Notes: a model not told the origin generated them from the letters alone. A stretch of 64,000 nt of DNA from Duganella margarita (GCF_009857535.1 NZ_WWCS01000008.1:1-64000), one strand, 5' to 3'; shown: positions 10,439-24,313, counted from the stretch's first letter. A program made the numbers and translations.

Positions 10439-10469
10439 GCCCCGCCCTGCAGCATACGCAGTGTGGGGC
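10439..10469 (+). promoter_or_regulatory. Hairpin in the rplK leader (candidate L1 autoregulation site)
   Basis: GCCCC (10439-10443) pairs with GGGGC (10465-10469), with an inner CCTGC/GCAG pairing, about 30 bases upstream of the rplK ATG. In E. coli, L1 represses its own operon by binding a 23S-like structure in the rplK leader. The position fits, but I cannot confirm the L1-specific fold by eye. The rest of 10380-10500 shows a weak TCGCC/GGCGA hairpin and the rplK ribosome-binding site AGGAG. Confidence 0.35.
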
Positions 10470-10500
10470 GCTACTACTCATATCCAAGATAGGAGCCATC

Positions 10501-10932
10501 ATGGCAAAGAAAATCATTGGTTTTATCAAGCTGCAAGTGCCAGCTGGTAAAGCAAACCCATCCCCACCGATCGGCCCAGCGCTGGGTCAGCGCGGTCTGA
10601 ACATCATGGAATTCTGCAAAGCGTTCAACGCGCAGACCCAAGGTATGGAACCAGGCATGCCGATCCCAGTCGTGATCACCGCTTTCGCCGACAAATCGTT
10701 CACCTTCGTCATGAAGACGCCGCCAGCGACCTTCCTGATCAAGAAACATTCGGGCATCACCAAAGGTTCGCCGAAGCCACATACCGACAAAGTCGGTAAG
10801 CTGACCCGCGCCCAGGCCGAAGAAATCGCGAAACTGAAAACCCCTGATCTGACCGCTGCCGACCTGGATGCTGCTGTACGCACCATCGCTGGTTCCGCAC
10901 GTTCGATGGGCATTACCGTGGAAGGTGTGTAA
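10501..10932 (+). CDS. rplK: 50S ribosomal protein L11
   Basis: The 143-residue L11 forms the GTPase-associated centre of the large subunit with 23S rRNA. The N-terminus [20 protein letters not shown] and the following [20 protein letters not shown] are the canonical L11 signature. The C-terminal RNA-binding domain includes [21 protein letters not shown]. Length is standard. AGGAG at 10491-10495 precedes the ATG. Two bases separate its stop from the rplA start, so the pair is co-translated, as in the E. coli L11 operon. Confidence 0.98.
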   Translation: MAKKIIGFIKLQVPAGKANPSPPIGPALGQRGLNIMEFCKAFNAQTQGMEPGMPIPVVITAFADKSFTFVMKTPPATFLIKKHSGITKGSPKPHTDKVGKLTRAQAEEIAKLKTPDLTAADLDAAVRTIAGSARSMGITVEGV

Positions 10933-10934
10933 TC

Positions 10935-11633
10935 ATGGCAAAACTGTCCAAACGCGCAAAAGCTATCAAAGCTAAAGTTGATACCACCAAGAACTACTCG
11001 TTCGACAACGCTGTTGCTCTGATCAAAGAACTGGCCACCGCCAAGTTCAATGAATCGATCGACGTGTCGGTCCAACTGGGCGTGGATCCGAAGAAATCGG
11101 ACCAGGTTGTGCGTGGTTCCGTCGTGCTGCCAGCTGGCACCGGCAAAACCGTTCGCGTAGCTGTGTTCGCTTCGGGCGACAAAGCCGAAGCTGCTAAAGC
11201 CGCTGGCGCCGACGTCGTCGGTATGGAAGACCTGGCCGAGCGCGTCAAAGCCGGCGACATGCCTTTCGATATCGTCATCGCTTCGCCAGACACCATGCGT
11301 ATCGTTGGTACCCTGGGTCAGATCCTGGGTCCACGCGGCCTGATGCCTAACCCGAAAGTCGGCACCGTTACCCCTGACGTCGCTACCGCCGTGAAAAACG
11401 CGAAAGCTGGCCAGGTGCAGTACCGTACCGACAAAGCCGGTATCATTCACGCGACCATCGGCCGCAAATCGTTCGCTGACGCTGATCTGAAGAGCAACCT
11501 GGTTGCCCTGATCGACGCGCTGAACAAAGCCAAGCCAGCCTCGTCGAAAGGCGTGTACCTGCGCAAGGTGTCGCTGTCGTCGACCATGGGCGCTGGCGTC
11601 CGTGTTGACCAGGCTACCCTGGCTGCTGCCTAA
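10935..11633 (+). CDS. rplA: 50S ribosomal protein L1
   Basis: The 232-residue protein builds the L1 stalk, which moves deacylated tRNA out of the E site. In many bacteria it also represses translation of its own operon. The conserved [15 protein letters not shown] is at about residues 132-146, and [20 protein letters not shown] follows. Length matches the family. It directly follows rplK in a tight operon. A 252-base leader region separates it from rplJ. Confidence 0.98.
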   Translation: MAKLSKRAKAIKAKVDTTKNYSFDNAVALIKELATAKFNESIDVSVQLGVDPKKSDQVVRGSVVLPAGTGKTVRVAVFASGDKAEAAKAAGADVVGMEDLAERVKAGDMPFDIVIASPDTMRIVGTLGQILGPRGLMPNPKVGTVTPDVATAVKNAKAGQVQYRTDKAGIIHATIGRKSFADADLKSNLVALIDALNKAKPASSKGVYLRKVSLSSTMGAGVRVDQATLAAA

Positions 11634-11885
11634 GTTTTAAGTATTAAGTCCTTGTGCCCTCGGGCATGAGGCAGTTCTTTGGGATGGCTGCTGTTTCGGC
11701 AGCAGCCGCAATCAAAGACCGTTGGGCCAGGTGCATCAGGCAGGCATCCGGTTAATTGAATGTTTCACCCAACGCAGATGGTGTTCCCGATCAAGTTTTG
11801 CAGTCCATTGGACTCCTAACCTCGGACGCCGTGGTTCGAACCGATGGCCGGCAATGTCGCCGGCGATCATTTAAGGAGATTGACC
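11634..11885 (+). promoter_or_regulatory. rplJ (L10) leader region
   Basis: This is a 252-base gap with obvious RNA structure. It contains GCCC-TC-GGGC near 11656-11665, GGCTGCTG/CAGCAGCC at 11686-11693 and 11700-11707, and a later GCCGGC-rich inverted repeat near the ribosome-binding site. The L10(L12)4 complex binds such leaders to shut off rplJL translation in other proteobacteria. The segment CAAAGACCGTTGGGCCAGGT resembles the conserved part of L10 leaders. A separate promoter may also lie here. Function is inferred from location and structure. Confidence 0.6.
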
Positions 11886-12419
11886 GTGGGTCTCAATCTG
11901 AATGACAAAAAGGCCGTAGTCGCCGAAGTTTCCGCAAAAGTAGCAACTGCGCAAACTATCGTCGTGGCCGAGTATCGTGGCATCCAGGTTGCTCACTTGA
12001 CGCAACTCCGTGCCAAAGCGCGCGCTCAAGGCGTGTACCTGCGAGTGTTGAAAAACACCCTCGCTCGTCGCGCCGTCGAAGGCACGCAATTTGCCGCCCT
12101 GGCAGACAGCATGACCGGTCCGCTGATCTATTCGATCTCGGACGATGCCGTTGCAGCAGCTAAAGTCATCAACGACTTCGCTAAAACCAACGACAAGCTG
12201 GTCATCACTGCCGGTAACTACGCAGGCAAACAGCTGGACAAGTCCGCTGTTACCGCGTTGGCGAGCATTCCTAGCCGTGAAGTCCTCATCTCGCAGCTGT
12301 TGGGCGTTATGCTGGCTCCGGTGTCGGGCTTTGCACGTGGTCTGGCTGCTCTGGCAGCGAAAAAATCCGAAGGCGCTCCTGTTGCAGAAGTTGCAGCAGA
12401 AGAAGCCCCAGCAGCCTAA
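11886..12419 (+). CDS. rplJ: 50S ribosomal protein L10
   Basis: The 177-residue L10 anchors L7/L12 dimers to the ribosomal stalk. The N-terminus [19 protein letters not shown] is followed by [20 protein letters not shown] and [14 protein letters not shown], the family core. The C-terminal helix [16 protein letters not shown] binds L12. I place the start at the GTG at 11886, with AAGGAG at 11873-11878. An in-frame upstream ATG at 11844 would add 14 unrelated residues encoded by the leader. The following hairpin at 12433 may tune L12 synthesis relative to L10. Confidence 0.97.
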   Translation: MGLNLNDKKAVVAEVSAKVATAQTIVVAEYRGIQVAHLTQLRAKARAQGVYLRVLKNTLARRAVEGTQFAALADSMTGPLIYSISDDAVAAAKVINDFAKTNDKLVITAGNYAGKQLDKSAVTALASIPSREVLISQLLGVMLAPVSGFARGLAALAAKKSEGAPVAEVAAEEAPAA

Positions 12420-12432
12420 CAGGCCGCTGTGT

Positions 12433-12461
12433 GCCGGCCGTGGCGCCGGCGCGGGTTTTTT
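12433..12461 (+). terminator. Hairpin plus T-run between rplJ and rplL (possible attenuator)
   Basis: GCCGGC (12433-12438) pairs with GCCGGC (12445-12450), loop CGTGGC. It can extend through CCGC/GCGG and is followed after GCGGG by six T (12456-12461). It resembles a leaky intrinsic terminator within the rplJ-rplL transcript, although L12 is needed in excess over L10. It may instead stabilise the 3' end of the upstream mRNA, or there may be an extra promoter before rplL. Confidence 0.45.
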
Positions 12462-12513
12462 ATCAAGTAGCATTCTGATGTATTAACGAATCAAAAAATT
12501 ATTGGAGTTTCAA

Positions 12514-12885
12514 ATGGCAATTAGCAAAGACGACATCCTGAACGCAGTGAGCGAAATGTCCGTAATGGACCTGAACGACCTGGTCAAAGCTTTCGAAGAA
12601 AAATTCGGCGTATCGGCTGCTGCAATGGCTGCTCCTGCTGCTGGCGGCGCAGTTGCTGCTGCTGCTGAAGAGCAAACCGAATTCAACGTTGTTCTGACCG
12701 AAGTCGGCGCGAACAAAGTTGGCGTAATTAAAGCAGTTCGCGAAATCACCGGTCTGGGCCTGAAAGAAGCCAAAGACGTGGTCGATGGCGCACCAAAAAC
12801 CGTCAAAGAAGCCCTGTCGAAAGCTGACGCTGAAGCCGCTAAGAAAAAGCTGGAAGAAGCTGGCGCCAAGGCCGAACTGAAGTAA
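12514..12885 (+). CDS. rplL: 50S ribosomal protein L7/L12
   Basis: The 123-residue protein is the multi-copy stalk protein that recruits translation GTPases. The N-terminal dimerisation domain ([20 protein letters not shown]) is joined by an alanine-rich hinge (about residues 38-55). The C-terminal domain contains [20 protein letters not shown] and [19 protein letters not shown] start at the ATG at 12514, preceded by GGAG at 12504-12507; an in-frame ATG at 12502 would add MEFQ and overlaps the ribosome-binding site. rpoB follows after a structured gap. Confidence 0.98.
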   Translation: MAISKDDILNAVSEMSVMDLNDLVKAFEEKFGVSAAAMAAPAAGGAVAAAAEEQTEFNVVLTEVGANKVGVIKAVREITGLGLKEAKDVVDGAPKTVKEALSKADAEAAKKKLEEAGAKAELK

Positions 12886-12900
12886 TAAGCTGTACCGGTT

Positions 12901-12977
12901 GCTAACAGTTTGTGTTAGCGCCACGAGCCAAAGCTGCGGACTTCCCTTGTTAAAGAGGGAATATCCGGCTTTGGCTC
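12901..12977 (+). promoter_or_regulatory. Tandem hairpins between rplL and rpoB (attenuator / RNase III-type site)
   Basis: Two adjacent hairpins occupy the rplL-rpoB gap. The first is GCTAACA/TGTTAGC (12901-12919), a perfect 7-bp stem. The second is a long stem: GAGCCAAAG (12925-12933) with CTTTGGCTC (12969-12977), and an inner TTCCCT/AGGGAA. E. coli has an attenuator and an RNase III processing site at the same place, which lowers rpoBC output relative to the ribosomal genes. There is no T-run, so processing seems more likely than strong termination. Confidence 0.55.
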
Positions 12978-13135
12978 CTTTGTCGTCTGTGTCGTATTTG
13001 TAGCGTTTTCCCGGCGTTGCAGTCCCAATTGAATCAGCTGGAAATGGTAGAAGTTTCAGGTTTCGTCTGTGTGACAGACAGGCCGCACAGGCTAAACCTG
13101 AAATTTTTTCCCTTTCTGTCACTCACGGAGTGTCC

Positions 13136-17245
<4,110 letters not shown>

Positions 17246-17255
17246 GACACTGGCC

Positions 17256-17358
17256 CGTCGTCCCGGCGAAAGCGGGTGGTCCGCCACCGCGGCCCATGCT
17301 GAGCTTGCGCTACCGTGATGCGCGCTCAGCATGGATTCCGGCTTCCGCCGGAACGACG
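17256..17358 (+). repeat. Palindromic intergenic repeat between rpoB and rpoC
   Basis: The ends are inverted copies: CGTCGTCCCGGCGAAAGCGG at 17256-17275 against the reverse complement of CCGGCTTCCGCCGGAACGACG's family sequence at 17338-17358. An inner perfect pair is CCATGCTGAGC (17294-17304) and GCTCAGCATGG (17324-17334). The arms match the widespread proteobacterial type CGTC-NTCCCGGCG-AAG-CGGG, and a related element lies at 62903-62984. It fills nearly the whole rpoB-rpoC gap and would form a long hairpin in the mRNA. No transposase is present here. Confidence 0.75.
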
Positions 17359-17390
17359 CATTAGAATTTAATCACTACCTGGAGTGATAC

Positions 17391-20300
17391 ATGAAAGCAC
17401 TGCTCGATCTATTCAAGCAAGTACAGACGAACGAGACTTTTGACGCGATCAAAATCGGTCTCGCCTCGCCTGAAAAAATCCGTTCGTGGTCCTACGGTGA
17501 AGTTAAAAAACCGGAAACCATCAACTACCGTACCTTCAAGCCTGAGCGCGATGGTCTGTTCTGCGCCAAGATCTTTGGCCCGATCAAAGACTACGAATGC
17601 CTGTGCGGCAAGTACAAACGCCTGAAACACCGCGGCGTCATCTGCGAAAAATGCGGCGTCGAAGTGACGCTGGCCAAAGTGCGCCGTGAGCGCATGGGCC
17701 ACATCGAACTGGCCTCGCCAACCGCACACATCTGGTTCCTGAAATCGCTGCCGTCGCGTCTGGGCATGGTCCTGGACATGACGCTGCGCGATATCGAGCG
17801 CGTGCTGTACTTCGAAGCCTATGTCGTGACCGATCCAGGCATGACCCCGCTGAAGAAGTGCCAGATCATGTCGGAAGACGATTACGCCGCCAAGTACGAA
17901 GAGTACGGCGACGACTTCACCGCCTTCATGGGCGCCGAAGGTATCCGTGAACTGCTGCGTTCGATCGACATCCACCGCGATGCCGAGACCCTGCGCGTGG
18001 AACTGAAGGAATCGAAGTCCGAAGCGAAGATCAAGAAATACGCCAAGCGTCTGAAAGTGCTGGAAGCGTTCCAGCGTTCGGGCATCAAGCCTGAGTGGAT
18101 GATCATGGAAGTGCTGCCGGTGCTGCCACCGGAACTGCGTCCGCTGGTGCCACTGGACGGCGGCCGTTTCGCGACCTCGGATCTGAACGATCTGTATCGC
18201 CGCGTGATCAACCGTAACAACCGTCTGAAACGCCTGATGGAGCTGCGCGCGCCAGAGATCATCACGCGCAACGAAAAGCGCATGCTGCAAGAAGCAGTCG
18301 ATTCGCTGCTGGACAACGGCCGTCGCGGTAAAGCGATGACCGGCGCCAACAAGCGTCCGCTGAAATCGCTGGCTGAGATGATCAAGGGTAAGGGCGGCCG
18401 CTTCCGTCAGAACTTGCTGGGTAAACGCGTCGACTACTCGGGCCGTTCGGTCATCGTGGTGGGTCCACAGCTGAAACTGCACCAGTGCGGTCTGCCGAAA
18501 CTGATGGCGCTGGAACTGTTCAAGCCGTTCATCTTCAACAAGCTGGAACTGATGGGCTTGGCTACCACGATCAAGGCCGCTAAAAAGCTGGTCGAGATCC
18601 AAGAGCCGGTCGTCTGGGACATCCTGGAAGACGTGATCCGCGAACACCCGATCATGCTGAACCGTGCACCAACCCTGCACCGTCTGGGCATCCAGGCTTT
18701 CGAGCCGGTCCTGATCGAAGGTAAAGCGATCCAGCTGCACCCACTGGTCTGCGCGGCATTCAACGCCGACTTCGACGGTGACCAGATGGCAGTTCACGTG
18801 CCGCTGTCGATCGAAGCGCAGATGGAAGCCCGTACGCTGATGCTGGCGTCGAACAACATCCTGTTCCCGTCGAACGGCGAACCGTCGATCGTGCCATCGC
18901 AGGATATCGTGCTGGGTCTGTACTACGCGACCCGCGAAGCGATCAATGCGAAAAACGAAGGCATGCTGTTCCCGGACGTGTCGGAAGTCATCCGTGCCTA
19001 CGACAACAAGGAAGTGGAACTGACCACCCGTATCACGGTGCGTATCGTCGAGAATCCAAAAGATCTCGAAACGGGCGAGTTCGTCCGTACCGTTACCCGC
19101 TACGAGACCACGGTTGGCCGCGCCATCCTGTCGGAAATCCTGCCGAAAGGTCTGCCTTTCTCGGTGCTGAACCGCGCGCTGAAAAAGAAAGAAATTTCCA
19201 AGCTGATCAACACCTCGTTCCGTAAGTGCGGTCTGCGCGCGACGGTCGTGTTTGCTGACCAACTGATGCAGTCGGGCTTCCGCCTGGCAACCCGCGCCGG
19301 TATTTCGATCTGCGTCGACGACATGCTGGTACCGCCACAAAAAGTCACCCTGATTTCGGCGGCAGAGTCCGAAGTCAAACAGATCGAGCAGCAGTACGCT
19401 TCGGGTCTGGTGACCGCCGGCGAGCGTTACAACAAGGTAGTCGACATCTGGGGCAAAACCTCGGATGAAGTCGGCAAGGCCATGATGGACCAGCTGAAAG
19501 TGGAAGACGTCATCAAGCGTGACGGCACCAAGTCGACCCAGGAATCGTTCAACGCGATTTACATGATGGCCGACTCGGGCGCGCGTGGTTCGGCAGCGCA
19601 GATTCGCCAGCTGGCGGGTATGCGCGGTCTGATGGCGAAACCGGATGGTTCGATTATCGAAACGCCGATTACCGCGAACTTCCGCGAAGGTCTGAACGTG
19701 TTGCAGTACTTCATTTCGACCCACGGCGCTCGTAAAGGTCTGGCCGATACGGCACTGAAAACGGCAAACTCGGGTTACCTGACCCGTCGTCTGGTCGACG
19801 TGACCCAGGATCTGGTCGTCATCGAAGATGATTGCGGCACCAGCAACGGTACCGTGATGAAGGCGATGGTTGAGGGCGGTGAAGTCATCGAAGCCCTGCG
19901 CGATCGTATTCTGGGCCGCGTGGCCGGCACCGACATCGTCAATCCTGAAACCCAGGCGACGCTGTACCCAGCCAACACGCTGCTGGACGAAGATATGGTC
20001 GAAGAGATCGAGCGTCTGGGCATCGACGAAGTCAAAGTCCGCACCCCGCTGACCTGCGACACCCGTTTCGGCCTGTGCGCCATGTGCTACGGCCGCGACC
20101 TGGGCCGCGGCATGCTGGTCAACTCCGGCGAAGCAGTCGGTGTGGTGGCAGCGCAGTCGATTGGTGAGCCGGGTACCCAGCTGACCATGCGTACCTTCCA
20201 CATTGGTGGTGCGGCATCGCGTGCGGCAGTGGCCTCGTCGGTCGAAGCCAAGTCGAACGGTGTGATTCGTTTCACCTCGACCATGCGTTACGTCACCAAC

Positions 20301-21623
20301 GGCAAGGGCGCGCAAATCGTCATTTCCCGTTCGGGCGAAGTGCTGATCACCGACGACCACGGCCGTGAGCGTGAGCGTCACAAAGTGCCGTACGGCGCGA
20401 CCCTGATCGTCAAGGATGGCATGGTCATCAAGGCCGGTACCGCACTGGCAACCTGGGATCCGCTGACCCGTCCGATCATTACCGAGTACGCCGGTACGGT
20501 GCGTTTCGAGAACGTCGAAGAAGGCGTGACCGTGGCCCGTCAGGTGGACGAAGTGACCGGTCTGGCAACGCTGGTGGTGATCGATGCGAAACGTCGTGGT
20601 TCGTTGACCAAAACGCTGCGTCCACAGGTCAAACTGCTGAACGAAGATGGCAACGAAGTGAAGATCGCCGGCACTGAACACGCGGTGGCGATCGGCTTCC
20701 AGGTTGGCGCGCTGATCATGGTGAAAGATGGCCAGGCAGTATCGGTGGGTGAAGTGCTGGCACGTATCCCGACCGAATCGCAGAAAACCCGTGACATTAC
20801 CGGTGGTCTGCCGCGCGTTGCCGAACTGTTCGAAGCACGTTCGCCAAAAGACGCCGGCATGCTGGCGGAAGTCACCGGTACTGTGGCCTTCGGTAAGGAA
20901 ACCAAAGGCAAGCAGCGTCTGGAAATTACCGACATGGACGGTAACAAGCACGAGTTCCTGATTACCAAGGATAAACAAGTGCTGGTCCACGACGGCCAGG
21001 TGGTGAATAAAGGCGAGATGATTGTCGACGGCCCGGCCGATCCACAAGACATTCTGCGTCTGCTGGGTATCGAAGCGCTGGCACGTTATATCGTTGACGA
21101 AGTGCAGGACGTTTATCGTCTGCAAGGCGTGAAGATTAATGACAAGCACATTGAAGTGATTGTGCGTCAGATGCTGCGTCGTGTTCAGATCGTCAATGCC
21201 GGCGACACCAACTATATCGTTGGCGAGCAAGTTGAGCGTTCGGAACTGCTGGACGAAAACGATCGCGTGAATGCAGAGAATAAGATCCCTGCCACTTACG
21301 AGAACGTTCTGCTGGGTATTACCAAGGCGTCGCTGTCGACCGATTCGTTTATCTCGGCCGCATCGTTCCAGGAAACCACCCGCGTGCTGACCGAAGCAGC
21401 GATCATGGGCAAACGCGATGGTCTGCGTGGCCTGAAAGAAAACGTGATCGTGGGTCGTCTGATTCCAGGCGGTACCGGTCTGGCCTTCCACCGCGCTCGC
21501 AAGGAAAAAGAAGCGTGGGAAGTCGAAGAGCGCCAGGCGCTGCTGGCTTCCGAGAAGGCAGCCATGTCCGGTGGCGATGTGGAAGCAATCGAAGCGGTTA
21601 CGCCGCACAGCGACGAAGCGTAA
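17391..21623 (+). CDS. rpoC: RNA polymerase subunit beta'
   Basis: The 1410-residue catalytic subunit. The N-terminal zinc finger is [20 protein letters not shown]. The active-site loop [12 protein letters not shown], with three Asp that bind Mg2+, is at about residues 458-469. The second zinc site has [16 protein letters not shown]. Trigger-loop and bridge-helix segments ([19 protein letters not shown]) are intact, and the length is normal for betaproteobacteria. The ATG at 17391 is preceded by CTGGAG at 17380-17385. It ends the rplK-rpoC transcription unit at a strong terminator. Confidence 0.99.
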   Translation: MKALLDLFKQVQTNETFDAIKIGLASPEKIRSWSYGEVKKPETINYRTFKPERDGLFCAKIFGPIKDYECLCGKYKRLKHRGVICEKCGVEVTLAKVRRERMGHIELASPTAHIWFLKSLPSRLGMVLDMTLRDIERVLYFEAYVVTDPGMTPLKKCQIMSEDDYAAKYEEYGDDFTAFMGAEGIRELLRSIDIHRDAETLRVELKESKSEAKIKKYAKRLKVLEAFQRSGIKPEWMIMEVLPVLPPELRPLVPLDGGRFATSDLNDLYRRVINRNNRLKRLMELRAPEIITRNEKRMLQEAVDSLLDNGRRGKAMTGANKRPLKSLAEMIKGKGGRFRQNLLGKRVDYSGRSVIVVGPQLKLHQCGLPKLMALELFKPFIFNKLELMGLATTIKAAKKLVEIQEPVVWDILEDVIREHPIMLNRAPTLHRLGIQAFEPVLIEGKAIQLHPLVCAAFNADFDGDQMAVHVPLSIEAQMEARTLMLASNNILFPSNGEPSIVPSQDIVLGLYYATREAINAKNEGMLFPDVSEVIRAYDNKEVELTTRITVRIVENPKDLETGEFVRTVTRYETTVGRAILSEILPKGLPFSVLNRALKKKEISKLINTSFRKCGLRATVVFADQLMQSGFRLATRAGISICVDDMLVPPQKVTLISAAESEVKQIEQQYASGLVTAGERYNKVVDIWGKTSDEVGKAMMDQLKVEDVIKRDGTKSTQESFNAIYMMADSGARGSAAQIRQLAGMRGLMAKPDGSIIETPITANFREGLNVLQYFISTHGARKGLADTALKTANSGYLTRRLVDVTQDLVVIEDDCGTSNGTVMKAMVEGGEVIEALRDRILGRVAGTDIVNPETQATLYPANTLLDEDMVEEIERLGIDEVKVRTPLTCDTRFGLCAMCYGRDLGRGMLVNSGEAVGVVAAQSIGEPGTQLTMRTFHIGGAASRAAVASSVEAKSNGVIRFTSTMRYVTNGKGAQIVISRSGEVLITDDHGRERERHKVPYGATLIVKDGMVIKAGTALATWDPLTRPIITEYAGTVRFENVEEGVTVARQVDEVTGLATLVVIDAKRRGSLTKTLRPQVKLLNEDGNEVKIAGTEHAVAIGFQVGALIMVKDGQAVSVGEVLARIPTESQKTRDITGGLPRVAELFEARSPKDAGMLAEVTGTVAFGKETKGKQRLEITDMDGNKHEFLITKDKQVLVHDGQVVNKGEMIVDGPADPQDILRLLGIEALARYIVDEVQDVYRLQGVKINDKHIEVIVRQMLRRVQIVNAGDTNYIVGEQVERSELLDENDRVNAENKIPATYENVLLGITKASLSTDSFISAASFQETTRVLTEAAIMGKRDGLRGLKENVIVGRLIPGGTGLAFHRARKEKEAWEVEERQALLASEKAAMSGGDVEAIEAVTPHSDEA

Positions 21624-21643
21624 TCTTCTAAGCACCAAACAAG

Positions 21644-21671
21644 AACGGCACCTTCGGGTGCCGTTTTTTTT
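21644..21671 (+). terminator. Rho-independent terminator after rpoC
   Basis: AACGGCACC (21644-21652), tetraloop TTCG, GGTGCCGTT (21657-21665) and an unbroken T-run to 21671. This is a textbook intrinsic terminator 20 bases after the rpoC stop. Confidence 0.95.
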
Positions 21672-21732
21672 GCCCCAATTCCTGCGGGGTTTTAGCTGCC
21701 AGCGTTTAGTTCGTTCATGCTAAGATTTGGCT

Positions 21733-22347
21733 ATGATTGCTCAAGCCCTCTTCACTCCCGCCCAGCAAAAACTGCTGGGCTTGCTGTTTGTACGTGTCAA
21801 TCAAGGATTCCACTTGAATGAGATCATGCGCTTGACTGGCTTGGGCAGTGCGTCGGCGCAGCGCGAGTTGAAGCGGCTGCATGAATCGGGCGTGATCGTG
21901 TCGGAGCGGATCGGCAATGTGCGCCGCTTCAAGCCGAACCAGGACTGCATCGTCTTCGGTGAACTCAGTGGTCTGGTGAAGAAAACCTTTGGGCTGGTCA
22001 GCGTGCTGAACTCGGCGCTGGCGCCGCTGCAGCACGTGCTGAACGTGGCGTTTGTTTATGGCGCCACCGCCAAGGAGCAGGAGAATATGGATACGCCGGT
22101 GGAGTTATTGCTGATCGGCGATAACACCAGTTATGGCGAATTATTATCCCGCCTGCCGGTGGCCGAACGCTTATTGCGCCGCAAGATTAATCCCAATCTG
22201 TATTCCATTCCCGATTTTAAGCGCCGCCTGCGCGAACAGCAGCCGTTTATTCTGGATGTGTTAAGTGGCCAGAAGATTTATGTTTTGGGTGATGAAACGG
22301 ATCTGGATAAACTCAGTGGCGAAGAAATCAGTCAGTTAGCCGGATAA
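21733..22347 (+). CDS. Winged-helix regulator with degenerate nucleotidyltransferase-like domain
   Basis: The roughly 204-residue protein has an N-terminal winged helix (FTPAQQKLLGLLFVRVNQGF, with recognition region LGSASAQRELKRLHESGV) and a C-terminal region shaped like a polymerase-beta nucleotidyltransferase. In active relatives the core reads like FGS...DxDLLVIG. Here it reads VYGATAKEQ...DTPVELLLIG, so the Ser and both metal-binding Asp positions look altered. Enzymatic activity is therefore doubtful. The motif INPNLYSIPDFKRRL matches the family's later block. The ATG at 21733 has no Shine-Dalgarno and sits 7 bases after TAAGAT, suggesting a leaderless mRNA; an in-frame TTG at 21727 is the alternative. 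Its end overlaps the convergent kinase gene by 16 bases. Confidence 0.7.
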   Translation: MIAQALFTPAQQKLLGLLFVRVNQGFHLNEIMRLTGLGSASAQRELKRLHESGVIVSERIGNVRRFKPNQDCIVFGELSGLVKKTFGLVSVLNSALAPLQHVLNVAFVYGATAKEQENMDTPVELLLIGDNTSYGELLSRLPVAERLLRRKINPNLYSIPDFKRRLREQQPFILDVLSGQKIYVLGDETDLDKLSGEEISQLAG

Positions 22348-23714
22348 TTAATTCGCTGCGGAAACCATAATGAAAAGCGGGTATATCTTCCAGCCTGCGA
22401 TTCACAGTGAATACTGCCGCCAAATGCAGTAATCACTTTCTGGCAAAACGCCAATCCTATTCCCGTGCCGCCGGTGCTGTAAAACGGCTCGAAGACATGC
22501 GGCAATACGTCGTCCGGAATACCCGAGCCGGTATCGGTGACCAGTAACTGCCGGTCCGCCAGCGTAATCTCCACTTCGCCGCGTCCAGCCACCTTGATGG
22601 CGTGCAGCGCATTCTTGAACAGGTTATACAGCACGTAGACCAGCAGCACGTCCGACCCGAAGAAGGTGAAGTCGTTACTGCCGCGCACGCTGACTTTCTC
22701 CCGCATCGCGCTTTCAAACGGATAACTGGCCAGTGCCTCGTCCACGCATTTCTTCACCGAGTGGTCGGCGAAGTCGGTGGGATTGAGGGTGCCGGCGCGC
22801 GCCGACGCCAGCATCATGTCGACGATGAAATTGGAGCGGCGGATCTCGGCCTCGATGTGCTGGTTTAGTTGATGTAAATATTGCAACTGTGCCGCCGGTA
22901 GCGTCGGCCGGATATGCCCGTGCTCGACCGCCACCTGGTAGCCGGCCAGCAGGTCCGGCAGGCACTTGGCCAGAATGCGCGACTGGTTGCGGATGGTCGC
23001 CAGCGGCGTGCGCATTTCGTGGGCAATGGTGGCCGCCACTTCCAGCGGATCGGCCAGCAGGTTGTGGCGCACCATGGCCTGGGCGATCAGGCCGAGGCTG
23101 GTAGCGACGAACAGCACGCCCGGCGGATAAAACGCCACGCCGTAGTTGCACAGATAGTCCACCGCCGCAAAGAAGTAAATCAGCAGGCTGACCAGGCAGT
23201 AGCGCAGCCGCGTCTTCTCGGTGGACACCGCCAGCCGCTGGCGCCGGTACAGCAGCCACAGTCCGCGGCCGACCACCAGCACGGTCTGGAGCAGGTGCAG
23301 CGGATGCAGCGGACCGGCCTTCGGATAGAAGCCAAAGAAATACGGATACAGCCCGGAAATCATCCAGTCACTGGTCAGCAGCAGCACGCCCAGCAGGCCC
23401 GCAACCCCGTACGACAGCGCCACCCAGCGCCGTTCGCCACGCTGGCTGGTCAGTTCCGCGATGAAGTGGTACAGCGTGGTCGGCAGGAACAGAATCAGCA
23501 GATAGCCCAGCTTGGCCAGGGAGAACGCTTCGTGCTCGTCATGCAGCTGGAACAGGATGGCCCAGGTCGACTGCCAGCAGAAAGTGGTCACGCACAGCAG
23601 GAAGAACGTCAGGCTGATGCGGCTCACGCCGCGCGAGTGCAGTACGTAGGCGCCATAGCACAGGAACAGGATGGAAACTACGGCAGGCAGAACGGAGTGC
23701 ATAGCGCTGTCCAT
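22332..23714 (-). CDS. 7TM-type membrane sensor histidine kinase
   Basis: The roughly 460-residue protein has an N-terminal half with about seven hydrophobic helices, including YPYFFGFYPKAGPLHPLHLL, typical of the histidine-kinase 7TM sensor domain. The dimerisation/phospho-acceptor motif is AHEMRTPLATIRNQ. The N box is NLFKNALHAI, G1 is DTGSGIPDDVLPHVFEPF and G2 is GGTGIGLAFCQKV, so the kinase looks active. No response regulator is adjacent, so it is an orphan here. I chose the ATG at 23714; no clear ribosome-binding site decides between this, an ATG at 23702 and a TTG at 23735. A resemblance to alpha-hydroxyketone quorum sensors (LqsS/JqsS) is possible but not demonstrated. Confidence 0.85.
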   Translation of the reverse strand: MDSAMHSVLPAVVSILFLCYGAYVLHSRGVSRISLTFFLLCVTTFCWQSTWAILFQLHDEHEAFSLAKLGYLLILFLPTTLYHFIAELTSQRGERRWVALSYGVAGLLGVLLLTSDWMISGLYPYFFGFYPKAGPLHPLHLLQTVLVVGRGLWLLYRRQRLAVSTEKTRLRYCLVSLLIYFFAAVDYLCNYGVAFYPPGVLFVATSLGLIAQAMVRHNLLADPLEVAATIAHEMRTPLATIRNQSRILAKCLPDLLAGYQVAVEHGHIRPTLPAAQLQYLHQLNQHIEAEIRRSNFIVDMMLASARAGTLNPTDFADHSVKKCVDEALASYPFESAMREKVSVRGSNDFTFFGSDVLLVYVLYNLFKNALHAIKVAGRGEVEITLADRQLLVTDTGSGIPDDVLPHVFEPFYSTGGTGIGLAFCQKVITAFGGSIHCESQAGRYTRFSLWFPQRINYPAN

Positions 23715-23871
23715 GATGAGTGAACCGAACGCCAAGTATTGCGCGGACCGCAGCGCCTCGCTTGATTATCACCACAGCCTTTGCGGCAGATCAAACTTCC
23801 GCCATGCCAACTCCCGCGTAGTGGGATTGCCCGGTTGCCGGGTAACCAACTATTTATTAAGGAGTGACATC

Positions 23872-24285
23872 ATGTTGATGCAAGTTTCCGCCGAGACCTT
23901 TACCCACTCGCTGACGATTTATCTGAAAGACTCCAACGCCTATGGCAACACTTACTTTGCGCGCTACTTCGAGTGGCAGGGCATCTGCCGCGAGAAGTGG
24001 TTCTTCGAGTGTATATCGCGCGATATGTTGCAGAAAGAGGGCGTGTTTATCACCAAGCACGCGGAGCAGGACTATCTCCACGAGACTTTTCCGTTCCAGG
24101 AGATTTCTTGCGAATTAAATGCGTATGACGTCAAGAAGTGCTCATTTTGGCTGGAGTTCCGCTTTTATGCCGAGGGAAAACCGATCTCTGTGGGGCGCCA
24201 GCAGATTGTGTTCGCCAACCACGCCAAGCAGATCACGGCCTTGCCTGAGGCGATCATCGCCAGCATCAAGCGCTACGTGAAATAA
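23872..24285 (+). CDS. Hotdog-fold acyl-CoA thioesterase-like protein
   Basis: The 137-residue protein has the hotdog signature DSNAYGNTYFARYFEWQGICRE, resembling 4-hydroxybenzoyl-CoA thioesterase and polyketide-type (TebC-like) thioesterases. In place of the usual catalytic D-x-x-G-H pattern it has DSNAYGNTYF, so the active-site type cannot be read with certainty. I chose the ATG at 23872, with AAGGAG at 23859-23864; an open frame extends much further upstream but through the kinase promoter region. It stands alone, ends before a GC-rich hairpin, and its natural acyl substrate is unknown. Confidence 0.75.
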   Translation: MLMQVSAETFTHSLTIYLKDSNAYGNTYFARYFEWQGICREKWFFECISRDMLQKEGVFITKHAEQDYLHETFPFQEISCELNAYDVKKCSFWLEFRFYAEGKPISVGRQQIVFANHAKQITALPEAIIASIKRYVK

Positions 24286-24294
24286 GGCAGGAAG

Positions 24295-24313
24295 GGCGGG
24301 CCGGTGGCCCGCC
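24295..24313. terminator. GC-rich hairpin between convergent genes
   Basis: A perfect 8-bp inverted repeat, GGCGGGCC (24295-24302) and GGCCCGCC (24306-24313), loop GGT, lies between the thioesterase stop and the DUF885 gene stop. There is no T-run on either side, so it may act as a weak bidirectional terminator or 3'-end stabiliser. Confidence 0.45.

Noticed and set aside
21727..21732. TTG start for the winged-helix regulator
   Set aside because: It would fall inside the TAAGAT -10-like element; the ATG two codons later is more plausible.
22332..23714. Assignment of the kinase as the quorum sensor JqsS/LqsS
   Set aside because: The membrane topology is similar, but no autoinducer synthase or response regulator gene is adjacent, so the name is not supported.
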